Assembly (NCBI RefSeq): GCF_001276715.1
Contig: NZ_LIUQ01000004.1
Coordinates: 17,918 to 81,917 of the forward strand
Length of the DNA: 64,000 nucleotides
Direction of reading: 5' to 3'
DNA from: Planktothricoides sp. SR001
GTDB lineage: Bacteria > Cyanobacteriota > Cyanobacteriia > Cyanobacteriales > Laspinemataceae
Shown here piece by piece: positions 32,310 through 41,369 of this stretch. The position numbers and the translations under genes were made by a program. Position 1 is the first letter of the stretch; every line of letters begins with the position of its first letter. Below the pieces are notes generated by a model, which did no database searches, was not told the DNA's origin, and saw only the letters and a program-made list of their open reading frames with translations.

Positions 32310-33089
32310 TCAGTTAAAACCGAGGTAAATCAAATGAGGATTTAAGTCCACATAATACAACACTTTATCCAGATTTTTCATCAGTGAAGAACGCCCAGGA
32401 ACCATGAAATCAACGTTTTGGCGTTCGTACTTGGAAAACCCAGCTAATTGAAAAGATTTTGCTAATGATTTCGAGGTAAAGAAATGAATGTGAGTGCGCT
32501 CCGCATAAGCTGCTGAATTTTTTAGTCTCAAAATCGCCTTAATTCCTCGCGAACAAGGAGTGGTAATGAATATGATTCCCCGATCCGTTAACCGTCCTTT
32601 CGCCTCTTTCAGTGTCTCCACTGGAGAGGGTAAATGCTCGATGACTTCACTTAACATAATGGCATCAAACTTCTCTCGATCGGGAATACTATGAAGATAT
32701 GGGTAATTCACTAATTCATACTCAGTGAGAATTTTTCTGCCCTCATTGCTCGGTTCGACACAAACAGCATCAAAGCCTTTTTCAATAAAAGATTTGGCCA
32801 TATGTCCGGTGCCACTTCCCAGATCGAGAATCTTTCCTCCAGGACGTAATGCAGTCTTCTGAATCAGATAATCTATAATCTGGTGATTACGCTCAAACCA
32901 TCGGGCATTTTTTTTGCGAAATACAGAAAATTCCATCATCTCGGACTCTGAGTAGCTCATTTCTCCTTGGGTGGGCGATGGAGATTCGGCAAACAAATGA
33001 CCACATGTTGAATTTAAACATTTCCTGACTTTTACATATTGAGTTGAAAATGAATATTTCGATTTATTATTACACAATGGACAAAGCAT
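32310..33089 (-). CDS. SAM-dependent methyltransferase with N-terminal zinc-ribbon-like motif
   Basis: 259 residues from ATG 33089, chosen because AGAGGA lies just upstream and the protein then begins MLCPLCNNKSKY. The N-terminus has CPLC and a later CLNSTCG pair, a small zinc-ribbon pattern. The Rossmann domain has motif I ILDLGSGTGHMAKSFIEKGF and EVIEHLPSPVETLKEA, typical of the methyltransf_23/UbiE-like group often found in surface-sugar clusters. Substrate unknown; a sugar or nucleotide-sugar fits the context between two glycosyltransferases. The frame extends upstream to 33281 without support. Confidence 0.82.
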   Translation of the reverse strand: MLCPLCNNKSKYSFSTQYVKVRKCLNSTCGHLFAESPSPTQGEMSYSESEMMEFSVFRKKNARWFERNHQIIDYLIQKTALRPGGKILDLGSGTGHMAKSFIEKGFDAVCVEPSNEGRKILTEYELVNYPYLHSIPDREKFDAIMLSEVIEHLPSPVETLKEAKGRLTDRGIIFITTPCSRGIKAILRLKNSAAYAERTHIHFFTSKSLAKSFQLAGFSKYERQNVDFMVPGRSSLMKNLDKVLYYVDLNPHLIYLGFN

Positions 33090-33541
33090 GATTAATCCTC
33101 TATCTATACAATAAATTAGACACCCAGAATAAACTTGTAAAAGTCTCAAATGCTTATAGGCACTTGGTAAGTCAACTTCCTGGGAGATAAAACATCGTTT
33201 TGATCTACCGCAATTCAGATATATTAGTTTAGCATACCTCGATGAACAAAGAGAGGAAAGTAGGTGGCTGGCTTGGAACATTCCAAAAGATCCGGATTCG
33301 ACTATCTCTCAACAATCAGGAGATCGTTAACTATTGTTGTAGATGAAAATCTGGTCAACTTCCTGCCGCAGTGTCTAATGATTAGAAAACGCGGGAATGT
33401 TACCGGCGAGATATTTGACTGGTTCTCAACCTCTATGAACAGAGGCTAGTATTAAAATTAACCCGTAATTCCCATATTCGTCAATGGCGAATATTGAGAA
33501 TTGCTGGCTTTTCACCATTATTATTGGAGGATTTCCCCAAA
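33090..33541. other. 452-base divergent gap
   Basis: No supported gene. Promoters for the methyltransferase (left) and the GT4 gene (right, GGAGG at about 33525). ATTAAAATTAACCCG near 33452 resembles the lead-in of the terminators at 2134 and 6649 but without a hairpin partner, so it may be a broken copy. Confidence 0.4.
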
Positions 33542-34747
33542 ATGAGAATCTTACAGCTACATAACCTCTACAAAATCGCAGGAGGAGAGGATGTAGTCGT
33601 TCAGGCAGAGAAAACCTTGCTAGAAGCTTATGGTCACGAGGTGGTATTGCTGCAAGCGGACAATCACAACATTACCAACTTCTTCAGCCAAACCATGACC
33701 GCCTTGAACACGGTTTATTCCTTCTCAGCCAAAAAACGAGTGCAGGCAGAAATTGCTAAGTTTCAACCGGATATAGTTCACGTCCACAATTTCTTCCCAT
33801 TGTGGTCTCCGGCTGTTTACGATGCTTGTCAAGAAGCCAGAGTGCCGGTATTGCAGACTCTCCATAACTACCGACTCTTTTGCGCTGGTGCTTTCTTTTA
33901 CCGAGATGGAAAAGTGTGCGAAGATTGCTTGGGTAAATTTTTCCCTTGGCCGGGAATAGTCCACCGTTGCTACCGAGGCAGTCGAGTCGGCAGTGCCGTA
34001 TTAGCAACAATGCAGGCAGTCCACCGCGCCAGGGGAACCTGGAAGGAACGGGTTAACTTGTACATTGCATTGACGGAATTTGCCCGCCATAAATTTATTG
34101 AGGCAGGCTTGCCAGAAAATAAAATTGTTGTCAAGCCTAATTTCCTGTTGTCAGATCCAAAGTTACAGGAAACCAAGGAAAATTATGCGCTGTTTGTGGG
34201 GCGGCTGTCACCGGAAAAAGGAATCGATACAATGCTGGCTGCTTGGCGATTAAAAGCGTCAAATGGGCTTGGTCAAAAGGTTCAAAATTTTTTAGGGTCG
34301 CTCAAAATTGTCGGAGACGGGCCTTTAGCAGATCGAGTGGCTATGGCAGCACAGGAGATCCCAGGGGTAGAGTGGCTCGGTAGACAGCCCCAAGAACAAG
34401 TACAAAAGCTGATGCAAAATGCCAAAATGCTGGTTTTTCCCTCGGTGTGGTACGAAGCTTTTGGCATGGTTATTTTAGAAGCTTACTCCGTGGGTTTGCC
34501 GGTGGTCGCCAGTAACTTGGGCAGTCTCTCTTCATTGGTTGATTCGGGTCGCACGGGTCTTCATTTTCGTCCCGGAGATGCCGATGACCTGGCGGCAAAG
34601 GTTGAATGGGCGATCGCTCACCCCCAAGAACTGGCGCAAATGGGACGAGAAGCCCGCGCCGAATTTGAAGCCCACTACACAGCAGAAGCCAACTATCGGC
34701 AATTAATGGAAATCTACCAGTTAGCCCTTGGTTCTCAAACTAGATGA
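33542..34747 (+). CDS. GT4-family glycosyltransferase
   Basis: 401 residues from ATG 33542 (MRILQLHNLYKIAGGEDVVV), with GGAGG upstream; an in-frame ATG at 33494 is less likely. The N-domain has the subgroup motif TLHNYRLFCAGAFFYRDGKV with a CEDCLG cysteine pair. The C-domain has LFVGRLSPEKGIDTMLAAW and PSVWYEAFGMVILEAYSVG (E-x7-E retaining GT motif). Likely transfers a sugar during surface polysaccharide assembly. A TnpB element follows 310 bases downstream. Confidence 0.9.
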   Translation: MRILQLHNLYKIAGGEDVVVQAEKTLLEAYGHEVVLLQADNHNITNFFSQTMTALNTVYSFSAKKRVQAEIAKFQPDIVHVHNFFPLWSPAVYDACQEARVPVLQTLHNYRLFCAGAFFYRDGKVCEDCLGKFFPWPGIVHRCYRGSRVGSAVLATMQAVHRARGTWKERVNLYIALTEFARHKFIEAGLPENKIVVKPNFLLSDPKLQETKENYALFVGRLSPEKGIDTMLAAWRLKASNGLGQKVQNFLGSLKIVGDGPLADRVAMAAQEIPGVEWLGRQPQEQVQKLMQNAKMLVFPSVWYEAFGMVILEAYSVGLPVVASNLGSLSSLVDSGRTGLHFRPGDADDLAAKVEWAIAHPQELAQMGREARAEFEAHYTAEANYRQLMEIYQLALGSQTR

Positions 34748-35057
34748 TTTGAACCGTTATGCAACCTCTGGGTTAAAGCAATGGATCAATAATTTATGTG
34801 CAGAGCAAGGATTTAATCTGAGACTTGCCGGACATCTACGGACAATAAGGTATAAGCACCAAGACAAAAATAATTGCATCCCTGCGGCCAGTCTGTACAA
34901 GGGTTTCAGCGCATTATGGTATGCAATTTATTTAGCATGACTGCTTAATACCCAAGCCGAGTCGCAACTCAATAACTGATATACGGTTAAAACCCGGACA
35001 ATGCTGGATCTCGCCCCCTACCTACTAAGGAAGCCGGATTTATGGTAAAATGGAACA
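34748..35057. other. Left flank of the TnpB element
   Basis: 310 bases without a gene. Probably contains the left end of the transposon, but I cannot place it. CCCGGACAATG at about 34988 resembles the CCCGGAC arm near the right end (36165). Confidence 0.35.
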
Positions 35058-36185
35058 ATGGTTTACAAAGCTTTCCGCACAAAACTAAAACTCAATGACC
35101 ATCAAGCAACCCTGATGGCCAAACACGCGGGCTATGCTCGAAAAGTTTTTAATTGGGGATTACGCTTGTGGATGTTAGCCGATCGAGAGGGACTAAAGCC
35201 TAACCTTAACTCCATCAAAAAGGTTTTTACTAATCATGTGAAACCTCAATATCCTTGGATGTCTGAATTGTCTTCTAGAGTTTATCAATATGCTTTTATT
35301 AATCTAGGCGATGCGTTCAAACGCTGCTTTACAGGAATAAGTAAGTATCCTAAATTTAAGAAGAAAGGCTACCACGATAGTTTTACTCTTGACAATTGTG
35401 GAAAACCAATCAGGCTGTCAGGAACTCGCCACAAGCTTCCCTTTGTTGGCTGGGTTTCTACATTAGAAGCTATACCAGAAAGTCTGGTTAAGAAAGTCAC
35501 TATTAGCCGCCAAGCTGGTGACTGGTATATGAGCTTTTTTGTAGAAACTACCCCAGAAATTACACCTAAATGTAGAGAGATAATCGGGGTCGATCTGGGA
35601 ATTAACAATTTGGCGACTTGCTCCGATGGGACAAATTTTTCTAATCCCAAAGCATATAAATCAGCCGCCAAAAAACTAGCTCGATTACAACGCCATTTAA
35701 GTCGCAAAATCAAAGGCTCGAAAAATTGGTATAAATGTCTCTTAAAAGTCCAAAGGCTACATCGAAGAGTAGCAAATATTCGCCGTGACACAATTCATAA
35801 ACTAACTACTTTTTTAGCTAAGAACCACAGCCAAGTAGTCATTGAAGATTTGAATGTGTCTGGGATGTTGAGAAATCATCGTTTGGCCGGTTCTATTGCT
35901 GACGCCTCATTTTATGAGTTCCGTCGGCAACTGGATTACAAGAGCTCATGGTATGGTTCAAAATTGATTATTGCAGATAGATTTTATCCATCCAGTCAAC
36001 TCTGTTCTAATTGCGGCCATCGACAAAAAATGCCGCTAAACCAACGGATTTTTCAATGTCATAACTGTGGTCTGGTGATAGATAGAGACTTGAATGCCAG
36101 TCTAAATTTAGAAAAATCGTCGGGCTGCGGCGATTACACTTGTGGACGGGGTGCTGCCGACAGTCCCGGACGAAGCAAGAAATAA
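35058..36185 (+). CDS. tnpB: TnpB (IS200/IS605-type RNA-guided nuclease), lone copy
   Basis: 375 residues, apparently intact. Starts MVYKAFRTKLKLNDHQATLM. RuvC-like catalytic triad is complete: Asp179 in IGVDLGINNLAT, Glu263 in VVIEDLNVSG, Asp344 in IDRDLNASLNL. The zinc ribbon CSNCG (316-320) and CHNCG (334-338) lies between the last two. TnpB proteins are programmable dsDNA nucleases guided by omega-RNA made from the element's right end, and are ancestors of Cas12. No tnpA (Y1 transposase) is in the window, so movement would need one in trans. It sits inside a glycosyltransferase block. Confidence 0.93.
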   Translation: MVYKAFRTKLKLNDHQATLMAKHAGYARKVFNWGLRLWMLADREGLKPNLNSIKKVFTNHVKPQYPWMSELSSRVYQYAFINLGDAFKRCFTGISKYPKFKKKGYHDSFTLDNCGKPIRLSGTRHKLPFVGWVSTLEAIPESLVKKVTISRQAGDWYMSFFVETTPEITPKCREIIGVDLGINNLATCSDGTNFSNPKAYKSAAKKLARLQRHLSRKIKGSKNWYKCLLKVQRLHRRVANIRRDTIHKLTTFLAKNHSQVVIEDLNVSGMLRNHRLAGSIADASFYEFRRQLDYKSSWYGSKLIIADRFYPSSQLCSNCGHRQKMPLNQRIFQCHNCGLVIDRDLNASLNLEKSSGCGDYTCGRGAADSPGRSKK

Positions 36186-36210
36186 ACATCAATATCCGGC
36201 CATGTCCGGG
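36165..36210 (+). ncRNA. Candidate omega-RNA 3' hairpin at TnpB right end
   Basis: CCCGGAC (36165-36171, inside the last codons of tnpB) pairs with GTCCGGG (36204-36210), with a small inner CCGG/CCGG stem. Omega-RNAs overlap the tnpB 3' end and end in such hairpins at the element boundary. Inferred only; boundaries unverified. Confidence 0.4.
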
Positions 36211-36290
36211 TTTGTCTAAGTTTTATAAAGCAGAAAAGCACTAGGATATAAGAAATGATCAGCAAGATGAAACGAACATAAAATCGGTCG

Positions 36291-37496
36291 GTGAACAACT
36301 CTACCTTAAAAATTCTCTGTACAATTACTGCCTACCCTCCGTCAGTGGGCGGAGCCCAGCTACATACCCATAAAATTGTCAGCCTCTTAAACCAAAACCA
36401 TCAAATTAGTGTCATCACTCATTGGACGGAAAATCGGAATGATTGGTTATTGGGCACTACGTTGAATGCTCCAAAAATGGTCAAAAATTATGACCTCGAT
36501 GGCGTTCCCGTTAAACAAATTACCCTAAATCAGTCAGAAAGACTGGCTTTAATTCCTTATGTATTGGGATATTATGCGATTAAAAAAATAGCAGTCGATC
36601 GCATTTCCGATCGCCTGCTGCCTAAATTAGAAGCATCTGCACCGGCAGACTTAGATTTGATTCAGAATGTCCGCATTGGTCGCGAAGGAATCAGTTATGC
36701 TTCATGGAAACTAGCCCGAAAATTAGATATTCCATTTATTTTTACGCCCCTGCATCATCCCCGGTGGGTGGGATGGAATTACCGGGAGTATATCAATCTT
36801 TATCAACAAGCGGATGGAGTGATTGCCCTCACCAATGTAGAAAAGCAAATTTTAATTGAACTGGGGGTTAAACCAGAAAAAATCTTTATTACCGGAATTG
36901 GCCCATTAATTGCAGATACCGCCGAACCGGAAGCATTTCGTCAAAAATATGCTTTAGGACGCGATCCGATTATTTTATTTTTGGGTCAGCAGTATCCCTA
37001 TAAAGGATTTCAATCGTTATGGGATGCCGCCCCAGAAGTCTGGAAACGGTTTCCCGATACTCGGTTTATATTTATTGGGCCACGCACGAAGTATTCAAAA
37101 AAAGTTTTTGCTCAAATCAAAGATGAGCGAGTGATAGAATTAGGCCAAGTTTCCCTAGCAGAAAAAACCAATGCCTTGGCTGCCTGCGATATTTTATGTG
37201 TGCCATCCATGCAAGAAAGTTTTGGCGGAGTTTATCCAGAAGCTTGGATGATGAAAAAACCTGTCATTGGTGGTGATATTCCAGCAATTCGGGAGGTGAT
37301 TTCCGATGGCATCAATGGTTTTTTGGTGCAACAGGATTCGGCGGAAATAGCTGATAAAATTTGCCAATTGCTCCAGAATACTTCATTACGAGAAAAAATG
37401 GGTGCTGCGGGCTATCAAAAAGTATTAGAAAAGTACACTTGGGATAAATTGGCGGAAAAAATCAATGGGGCTTATCGGCAAGTTTTGCAAGGATAA
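36291..37496 (+). CDS. GT4-family glycosyltransferase
   Basis: 401 residues from GTG 36291. N-domain begins LKILCTITAYPPSVGGAQLH. C-domain has PIILFLGQQYPYKGFQSLWD, FIFIGPRTKYSKK and CVPSMQESFGGVYPEAWMMK (E-x7-E motif). Same strand as the two upstream GT4 genes but separated from them by the TnpB element. Probably acts on the same surface glycan. No good ribosome binding site is visible, so the start is uncertain by a few codons. Confidence 0.87.
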   Translation: MNNSTLKILCTITAYPPSVGGAQLHTHKIVSLLNQNHQISVITHWTENRNDWLLGTTLNAPKMVKNYDLDGVPVKQITLNQSERLALIPYVLGYYAIKKIAVDRISDRLLPKLEASAPADLDLIQNVRIGREGISYASWKLARKLDIPFIFTPLHHPRWVGWNYREYINLYQQADGVIALTNVEKQILIELGVKPEKIFITGIGPLIADTAEPEAFRQKYALGRDPIILFLGQQYPYKGFQSLWDAAPEVWKRFPDTRFIFIGPRTKYSKKVFAQIKDERVIELGQVSLAEKTNALAACDILCVPSMQESFGGVYPEAWMMKKPVIGGDIPAIREVISDGINGFLVQQDSAEIADKICQLLQNTSLREKMGAAGYQKVLEKYTWDKLAEKINGAYRQVLQG

Positions 37497-37548
37497 TTTT
37501 CTAAGCTTCATCAGATCAATTAGAAGTGAAATTAGAAAAAATATATGA

Positions 37549-37745
37549 GGGTTGGTGGGCGTTGCCCACCAACAAAAATACGGTTAATTTTGGGACATAA
37601 TTCAGTTAATAGCATTTACAAAAATTCATTCAACAGTAGGGGCGAATGGCCATTCGCCCAATGCTCAAAATATTAACCTATATACCGGAAGGATCACGCC
37701 CCCCCGCCCAAAAGGGTTGCATTTTTGGAAAATTGGAAACGGTAT
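37549..37745. repeat. Family A palindrome, family B palindrome and 133-base dispersed repeat copy 2
   Basis: 37549-37573 (GGTTGGTGGGCG ... CCCACCAAC) is family A-like. 37637-37660 (GTAGGGGCGAATGGCCATTC ...) is a B-like palindrome. 37613-37745 as a whole is the inverted copy of 18652-18785, running from CATTTACAAAAATTCAT to AATTGGAAACGGTAT. The B-like palindrome replaces a different palindrome at the same place in copy 1. Together they fill the gap 37497-37791; no gene. Confidence 0.75.
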
Positions 37746-37791
37746 AACAAATAGGGAAAGGGGTAGTAGGTAATCCAGCAGAATCATCCAC

Positions 37792-38613
37792 CTAAGAAAA
37801 ATTCTTTTTCAAAGGGGCTGAAAGTGGAAGTAAATTGATTAGCTGAAGGAACAACAGAATTAAATAGAGGGGATTTAAAAATACATAACGTTGCCAAAGA
37901 CGAAGCGGTTCTTGCCGCAACCGAAATAACCACTCTAAGCCAGCTTTTTGCATCCACGGAGGTGCTTGGGGAATATTGCCAGCATGAAAATCAAAAGCAG
38001 CCCCGACACAAACCAAAGCACAGTTTAACTGCTGAGAATGTTTGAAAGCCCAAGCTTCTTGTCTGGGGCAACCTAACCCAATAAACACAATCCCTGCGCC
38101 AGATTCACGAATTTTTTGCGTGTATTCGGCGTCTTCTTCGGGAGTGAGTGGGCGAAATGGTGGAGAAATGGCGCCAGCGATAGTTAAGTTTGGGAATTTT
38201 TCTTTGAGATTTTGCGCCAACTTACCTAAGACTTCGATACTGGAACCATAGAGAAAAATCCCCATATTCTCATTGGCTGCTGAGGCGCAAAGATGCAGCA
38301 TTAATGTTGGGCCATACACCCGATCTTTTAGAGGAACTTCATCAGGTTGGCGGAATAAATTCATCGCCCAACGGACTGGCTGACCATCAGGAACAACCAG
38401 GGTAAATTGATTGAGGCGATCGCCATGACCCTTGGGATCTAAGTAACCAGTCATAATCCCATGTACTGGGGTGGGAGCTACGGTACAAGACTGGCGGAGT
38501 TTAGCCGATTTAATAATAAATTCTGTACAGTCGTAGTAGTTAGTGCGACTTACGCCGATGCCTAACACGCTGGTTTTCTTAGGTGGGGTTAAAGAAAGTT
38601 GGTTGCTGGTCAT
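37792..38613 (-). CDS. WecG/TagA/CpsF family glycosyltransferase (GT26)
   Basis: 273 residues. Hallmarks: TPVHGIMTGY, VVPDGQPVRWAM, FIGLGCPRQEAWAF, VCVGAAFDFHAGN and PPWMQKAGLEWLFRLRQEP. These enzymes transfer N-acetylmannosaminuronic acid or related sugars to a lipid-linked N-acetylglucosamine (or analogue) in teichoic-acid-like or enterobacterial common antigen pathways; in cyanobacteria they belong to exopolysaccharide clusters. The C-terminal hydrophobic segment (YLILLFLQLINLLPL) is a membrane anchor. Convergent with the GT4 gene at 36.3 kb. ATG start gives the family N-terminus. Confidence 0.9.
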   Translation of the reverse strand: MTSNQLSLTPPKKTSVLGIGVSRTNYYDCTEFIIKSAKLRQSCTVAPTPVHGIMTGYLDPKGHGDRLNQFTLVVPDGQPVRWAMNLFRQPDEVPLKDRVYGPTLMLHLCASAANENMGIFLYGSSIEVLGKLAQNLKEKFPNLTIAGAISPPFRPLTPEEDAEYTQKIRESGAGIVFIGLGCPRQEAWAFKHSQQLNCALVCVGAAFDFHAGNIPQAPPWMQKAGLEWLFRLRQEPLRLWQRYVFLNPLYLILLFLQLINLLPLSAPLKKNFS

Positions 38614-38647
38614 TTTGTTATTGATTGTAACCTAGTAATTAAGCGGG

Positions 38648-38740
38648 TAATTAACCTGGTAATTAACCTGGTAATTAACCTGGTAATTAACCTGGTAATT
38701 AACCTGGTAATTAACCTGGTAATTAACCTGGTAATTAAGT
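38648..38740. repeat. Tandem repeat, 12-base unit TAATTAACCTGG
   Basis: Seven full copies plus partial ends between the TagA-like gene and ygfZ, running into the ygfZ stop codon. A plus-strand frame across it (VINLVINL...) is repeat-encoded and not credible. Confidence 0.92.
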
Positions 38741-39826
38741 CAAGTCTTTCATTTCTGCTAAATAACCGCGAGTTAAAAATGGCACATCCACCACTTCACC
38801 GGCAACATTTCCCACTTGTACCTTTAAGCCCAAACCTCCCGCTTTGGTTCTAATATAAGCCAAGGCAAATGACCCGGTGCTACTGTTAGTATAACTGGTG
38901 ACGATACCAACTTTGTCTTCCCCAACCATGACCGCAGTTCCCGGTTCAACGGGGGCGGGTAGTTGCACTCCCCAAAGTTGCTGTTTGACTCCTTTATAGG
39001 TGTTTAACCGGGCAATTGTTTCTTGCCCAATATAACAGCCTTTATCAAAAGAAAGGGTGTGCCATAATCCTGCTTCTAAGGGATTATAATCTTCTGTGAG
39101 TTCACAATCTGGGGCAGGGCGTCCTTGTTCAATTCTTAACTGTTCCCAGCAATTTTCTCCCATAGGAACCGATCCCGTATTGGTGAGGGTTTGCCAAACC
39201 TTTGCCGCTGCATCTTTAGGCATGATTAAGGTGTAGCCTGGGGTGACTAAACCACTGCCTTCGGCAATGCGTAATTGGCAGCCATTTAGGTCTATAATTT
39301 GATGCTTTGTTTGCTCAGAGAAGCTCAAATCTTTGAGTCCAAGCTGTGCTAAAAGATGGTGACTTTTTGGGCCAATTAAGCTAAAGATGGCGGTGGCGTC
39401 GCTGAGGTCTTCTAGTTCGACTTTATCTGCTGGAAAAATATAGCGATCGAGCAATGGCATCAGTTTTTGCCGTCGGTTGGGGGAAACCAGGACTAATACG
39501 GTATTTTCGGTAATGTAGACCGTGGCTAGGTCAATGGTTCGGGCTGTGGAGGTGACAAATACGGTGTCACAACTTTGACCGGGTTTGAGAATTTGAATGT
39601 TGTTGGTGCTTTGGTTGTGTAAAAACCGCAGGCGATCGCCCCCAGAAAGTTGAATCAGTCCCCAATGACTGCGATCGCAAAGGGCAACCGCTGATCGGGC
39701 TGCGGTCAAGGCTGCCGCATCATTACCAAAACTCATGGGGATATTTTCCCCAGCGCTAGAATCGGCAAAAATTGCGCCGGATGACTGCTGCATTGCGAGT
39801 AATTTTTGGTTCACTTCTTGGTTCAT
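38735..39826 (-). CDS. ygfZ: YgfZ/GcvT-like folate-binding protein
   Basis: 363 residues. The YgfZ signature KGCYIGQE is present, with preceding EAGLWHTLSFD and N-terminal RFLHNQSTNNIQ. YgfZ (Iba57 in eukaryotes) is a tetrahydrofolate-binding factor that helps assemble or repair certain [4Fe-4S] enzymes in the cytosol, for example lipoyl synthase and radical-SAM enzymes; lipA is in this window at 51.9 kb. The 3' end abuts a 12-base tandem repeat, and the final codons (MKDLT) are encoded at its edge. Confidence 0.9.
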   Translation of the reverse strand: MNQEVNQKLLAMQQSSGAIFADSSAGENIPMSFGNDAAALTAARSAVALCDRSHWGLIQLSGGDRLRFLHNQSTNNIQILKPGQSCDTVFVTSTARTIDLATVYITENTVLVLVSPNRRQKLMPLLDRYIFPADKVELEDLSDATAIFSLIGPKSHHLLAQLGLKDLSFSEQTKHQIIDLNGCQLRIAEGSGLVTPGYTLIMPKDAAAKVWQTLTNTGSVPMGENCWEQLRIEQGRPAPDCELTEDYNPLEAGLWHTLSFDKGCYIGQETIARLNTYKGVKQQLWGVQLPAPVEPGTAVMVGEDKVGIVTSYTNSSTGSFALAYIRTKAGGLGLKVQVGNVAGEVVDVPFLTRGYLAEMKDLT

Positions 39827-39850
39827 TTTTGATTAATTGATTTCCTCAAT

Positions 39851-39889
39851 GTTTAGCTTCACCGTTTAGCTTCACCGTTTAGCTTCACC
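39851..39889. repeat. ygfZ: Tandem repeat GTTTAGCTTCACC x3
   Basis: Three exact 13-base copies just upstream of ygfZ. Confidence 0.9.
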
Positions 39890-39930
39890 AAATGGGCTAC
39901 TTTTTGATAGGTGAATTTAGTATTATGTAA

Positions 39931-40320
39931 TTAAAGGGATTTACTCGGTAAATTAGCGAACATTTTTTCTACTAATTTTTTGGCTTTTATTTCTAATTCA
40001 TTCCAATTAACATCTCCGTTTTCATCAATTAAACTGGTGTCAATTTCTACTGCCTGTGTTTCTGCCTCAGCGTGGGTTTCTTTGTAGTTTAAAAAACAGA
40101 TTTGATAGCAGAGTTCCCAAATATCAAATGTCACCTGATTCTCCCCTAGATTCAAACATAAAAGATAACCAGGAACGGGGGTTTGCACATTTTCATAAGT
40201 CCCTTCCCACGGGGAATCTTCCAGATACTTACGGATATTATCCAGTAAACGAATCAAGCAAGGTTGCATTAATAATTCGGCTTGTTGCCATGCCAAGGAA
40301 TTTTTAAATTTAGGTTTCAT
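39931..40320 (-). CDS. Conserved-looking protein of unknown function
   Basis: 129 residues, not recognised. Soluble and acidic, without signal or membrane segment. N-terminal helix KFKNSLAWQQAELLMQPCLI, then a probable small beta domain (TPVPGYLLCLNLGENQVTFD) and a C-terminal charged helix NWNELEIKAKKLVEKMF. Upstream is ygfZ's divergent side, downstream a strong terminator belonging to the next gene. It looks like a real gene by codon pattern and ATG context, but nothing indicates its role. Confidence 0.65.
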   Translation of the reverse strand: MKPKFKNSLAWQQAELLMQPCLIRLLDNIRKYLEDSPWEGTYENVQTPVPGYLLCLNLGENQVTFDIWELCYQICFLNYKETHAEAETQAVEIDTSLIDENGDVNWNELEIKAKKLVEKMFANLPSKSL

Positions 40321-40467
40321 CGTTCAAGGGTCTCATAAATATCATCAAATTTACACTGAATTTAAACTGATCTCAAGCATCACTACCTGTTCAACTAGGA
40401 TATCCCAAAAATGCCCTGCCGCCAAGCGGCTCTCTTGGCGAAATTTCCCTGGCTATTGAAAAAAGAA

Positions 40468-40501
40468 CACAGGCAAAAGTGAAAAAGGACTTTTGCCTGT
40501 G
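40468..40501 (-). terminator. Strong terminator of the ESPET-repeat gene
   Basis: Perfect 13-bp stem CACAGGCAAAAGT / ACTTTTGCCTGTG with 8-base loop. On the minus strand it is followed by TTCTTTTTT. It lies 95 bases after the stop of the 40596-41369 gene. Confidence 0.85.
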
Positions 40502-40595
40502 GGATCTGAATTGCCAATTTCCCGGAATTCTGGAAAGTCCCGGTTCATTGAACCCCGGTTAATTGTTTGCCTAAATCCTATTTTGACTTAATTCC

Positions 40596-41369
40596 TTAAT
40601 TGATCGAAGGCAAGGTCTCAATTTTAGACGGCAAAGTGGCTGGCTGTTTTATGTCAGTCTCAGATGGCATGGTGTTCGTTTCGGGGGATTCTGTTTCGGG
40701 GGATTCTGTTTCGGGGGATTCTGTTTCGGGGGATTCTGTTTCGGGGGATTCTGTTTCCGTGATTTCTTCCCTGGGAGGCAAATTATCCAGTTTTTTGCTT
40801 TCTTCTTTGGGGGTTTCCTCCGTGGGAACTACGACATCAGCACTTAGGGATGCATCAAAGAAATAAACGCGATCGCAATATTGAATTTTGCTAGAACAAA
40901 TAGTTTCAATTGCGATATTACTAATATTGCTGACATCGAGGGCTAAAACGACTCGTTCTCCCGATGACACCGTATTGACGGAAGCTTGTTCGCCATCTAA
41001 ATAGACAATCACTTGATTGGCAGGACTGGCACTATGTCGATCGCGCATTCCAAATTCCAACTTCAGACTTTGGAAATTTTTTTTCTTAGATGTTTCAGTA
41101 TCTTCACTTTGGCGGATTCTACAGGCGAGAGACGCAAATTGGCTGCCCGGTCCCAGAAACATCACCGATCGATAAACTTCTCTACCGACCGAAACATCTT
41201 CTACTTCCCGTCGCCATCGTCCAGGACTTTCGCTGACACATTGCGCTTCAAATAACCAAGCTAAACGGGATTCGTCTTTTGCTTGGGCGAGGAAAGGACT
41301 TAAGGGCAGGATCGCAACCGACAGGACGCCAGCGGCAAGTAATTTAGCGATCAACTGGGTTGTTTGCAT
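40596..41369 (-). CDS. Secreted protein with ESPET tandem repeats, unknown function
   Basis: 257 residues. A signal peptide is clear (basic start, hydrophobic LLAAGVLSVAILPLSPFLA, cleavage after AQA, about residue 30). The mature part (31-180) is beta-rich with paired cysteines and a VIVYLDGEQASVNTVSSGER stretch, suggesting a carbohydrate- or ligand-binding jelly roll, but no family is recognised. The tail (about 205-230) is five units of ESPET, acidic and flexible, coded by a 15-base tandem repeat on the opposite strand as TCGGGGGATTCTGTT. Such tails vary in copy number. Probably periplasmic or exported. Confidence 0.75.
   Translation of the reverse strand: MQTTQLIAKLLAAGVLSVAILPLSPFLAQAKDESRLAWLFEAQCVSESPGRWRREVEDVSVGREVYRSVMFLGPGSQFASLACRIRQSEDTETSKKKNFQSLKLEFGMRDRHSASPANQVIVYLDGEQASVNTVSSGERVVLALDVSNISNIAIETICSSKIQYCDRVYFFDASLSADVVVPTEETPKEESKKLDNLPPREEITETESPETESPETESPETESPETESPETNTMPSETDIKQPATLPSKIETLPSIN
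40681..40755. repeat. 15-base coding tandem repeat (ESPET units)
   Basis: Five exact copies of TCGGGGGATTCTGTT, in frame within the gene at 40596-41369. Confidence 0.93.

Noticed and set aside
34728..34940. 70-codon ORF between GT4 and TnpB
   Set aside because: Overlaps the GT4 stop and shows no recognisable protein; likely transposon flank.
38599..38853. Plus-strand frame with VINLVINL repeats
   Set aside because: Produced by the 12-base tandem repeat and antisense to ygfZ.
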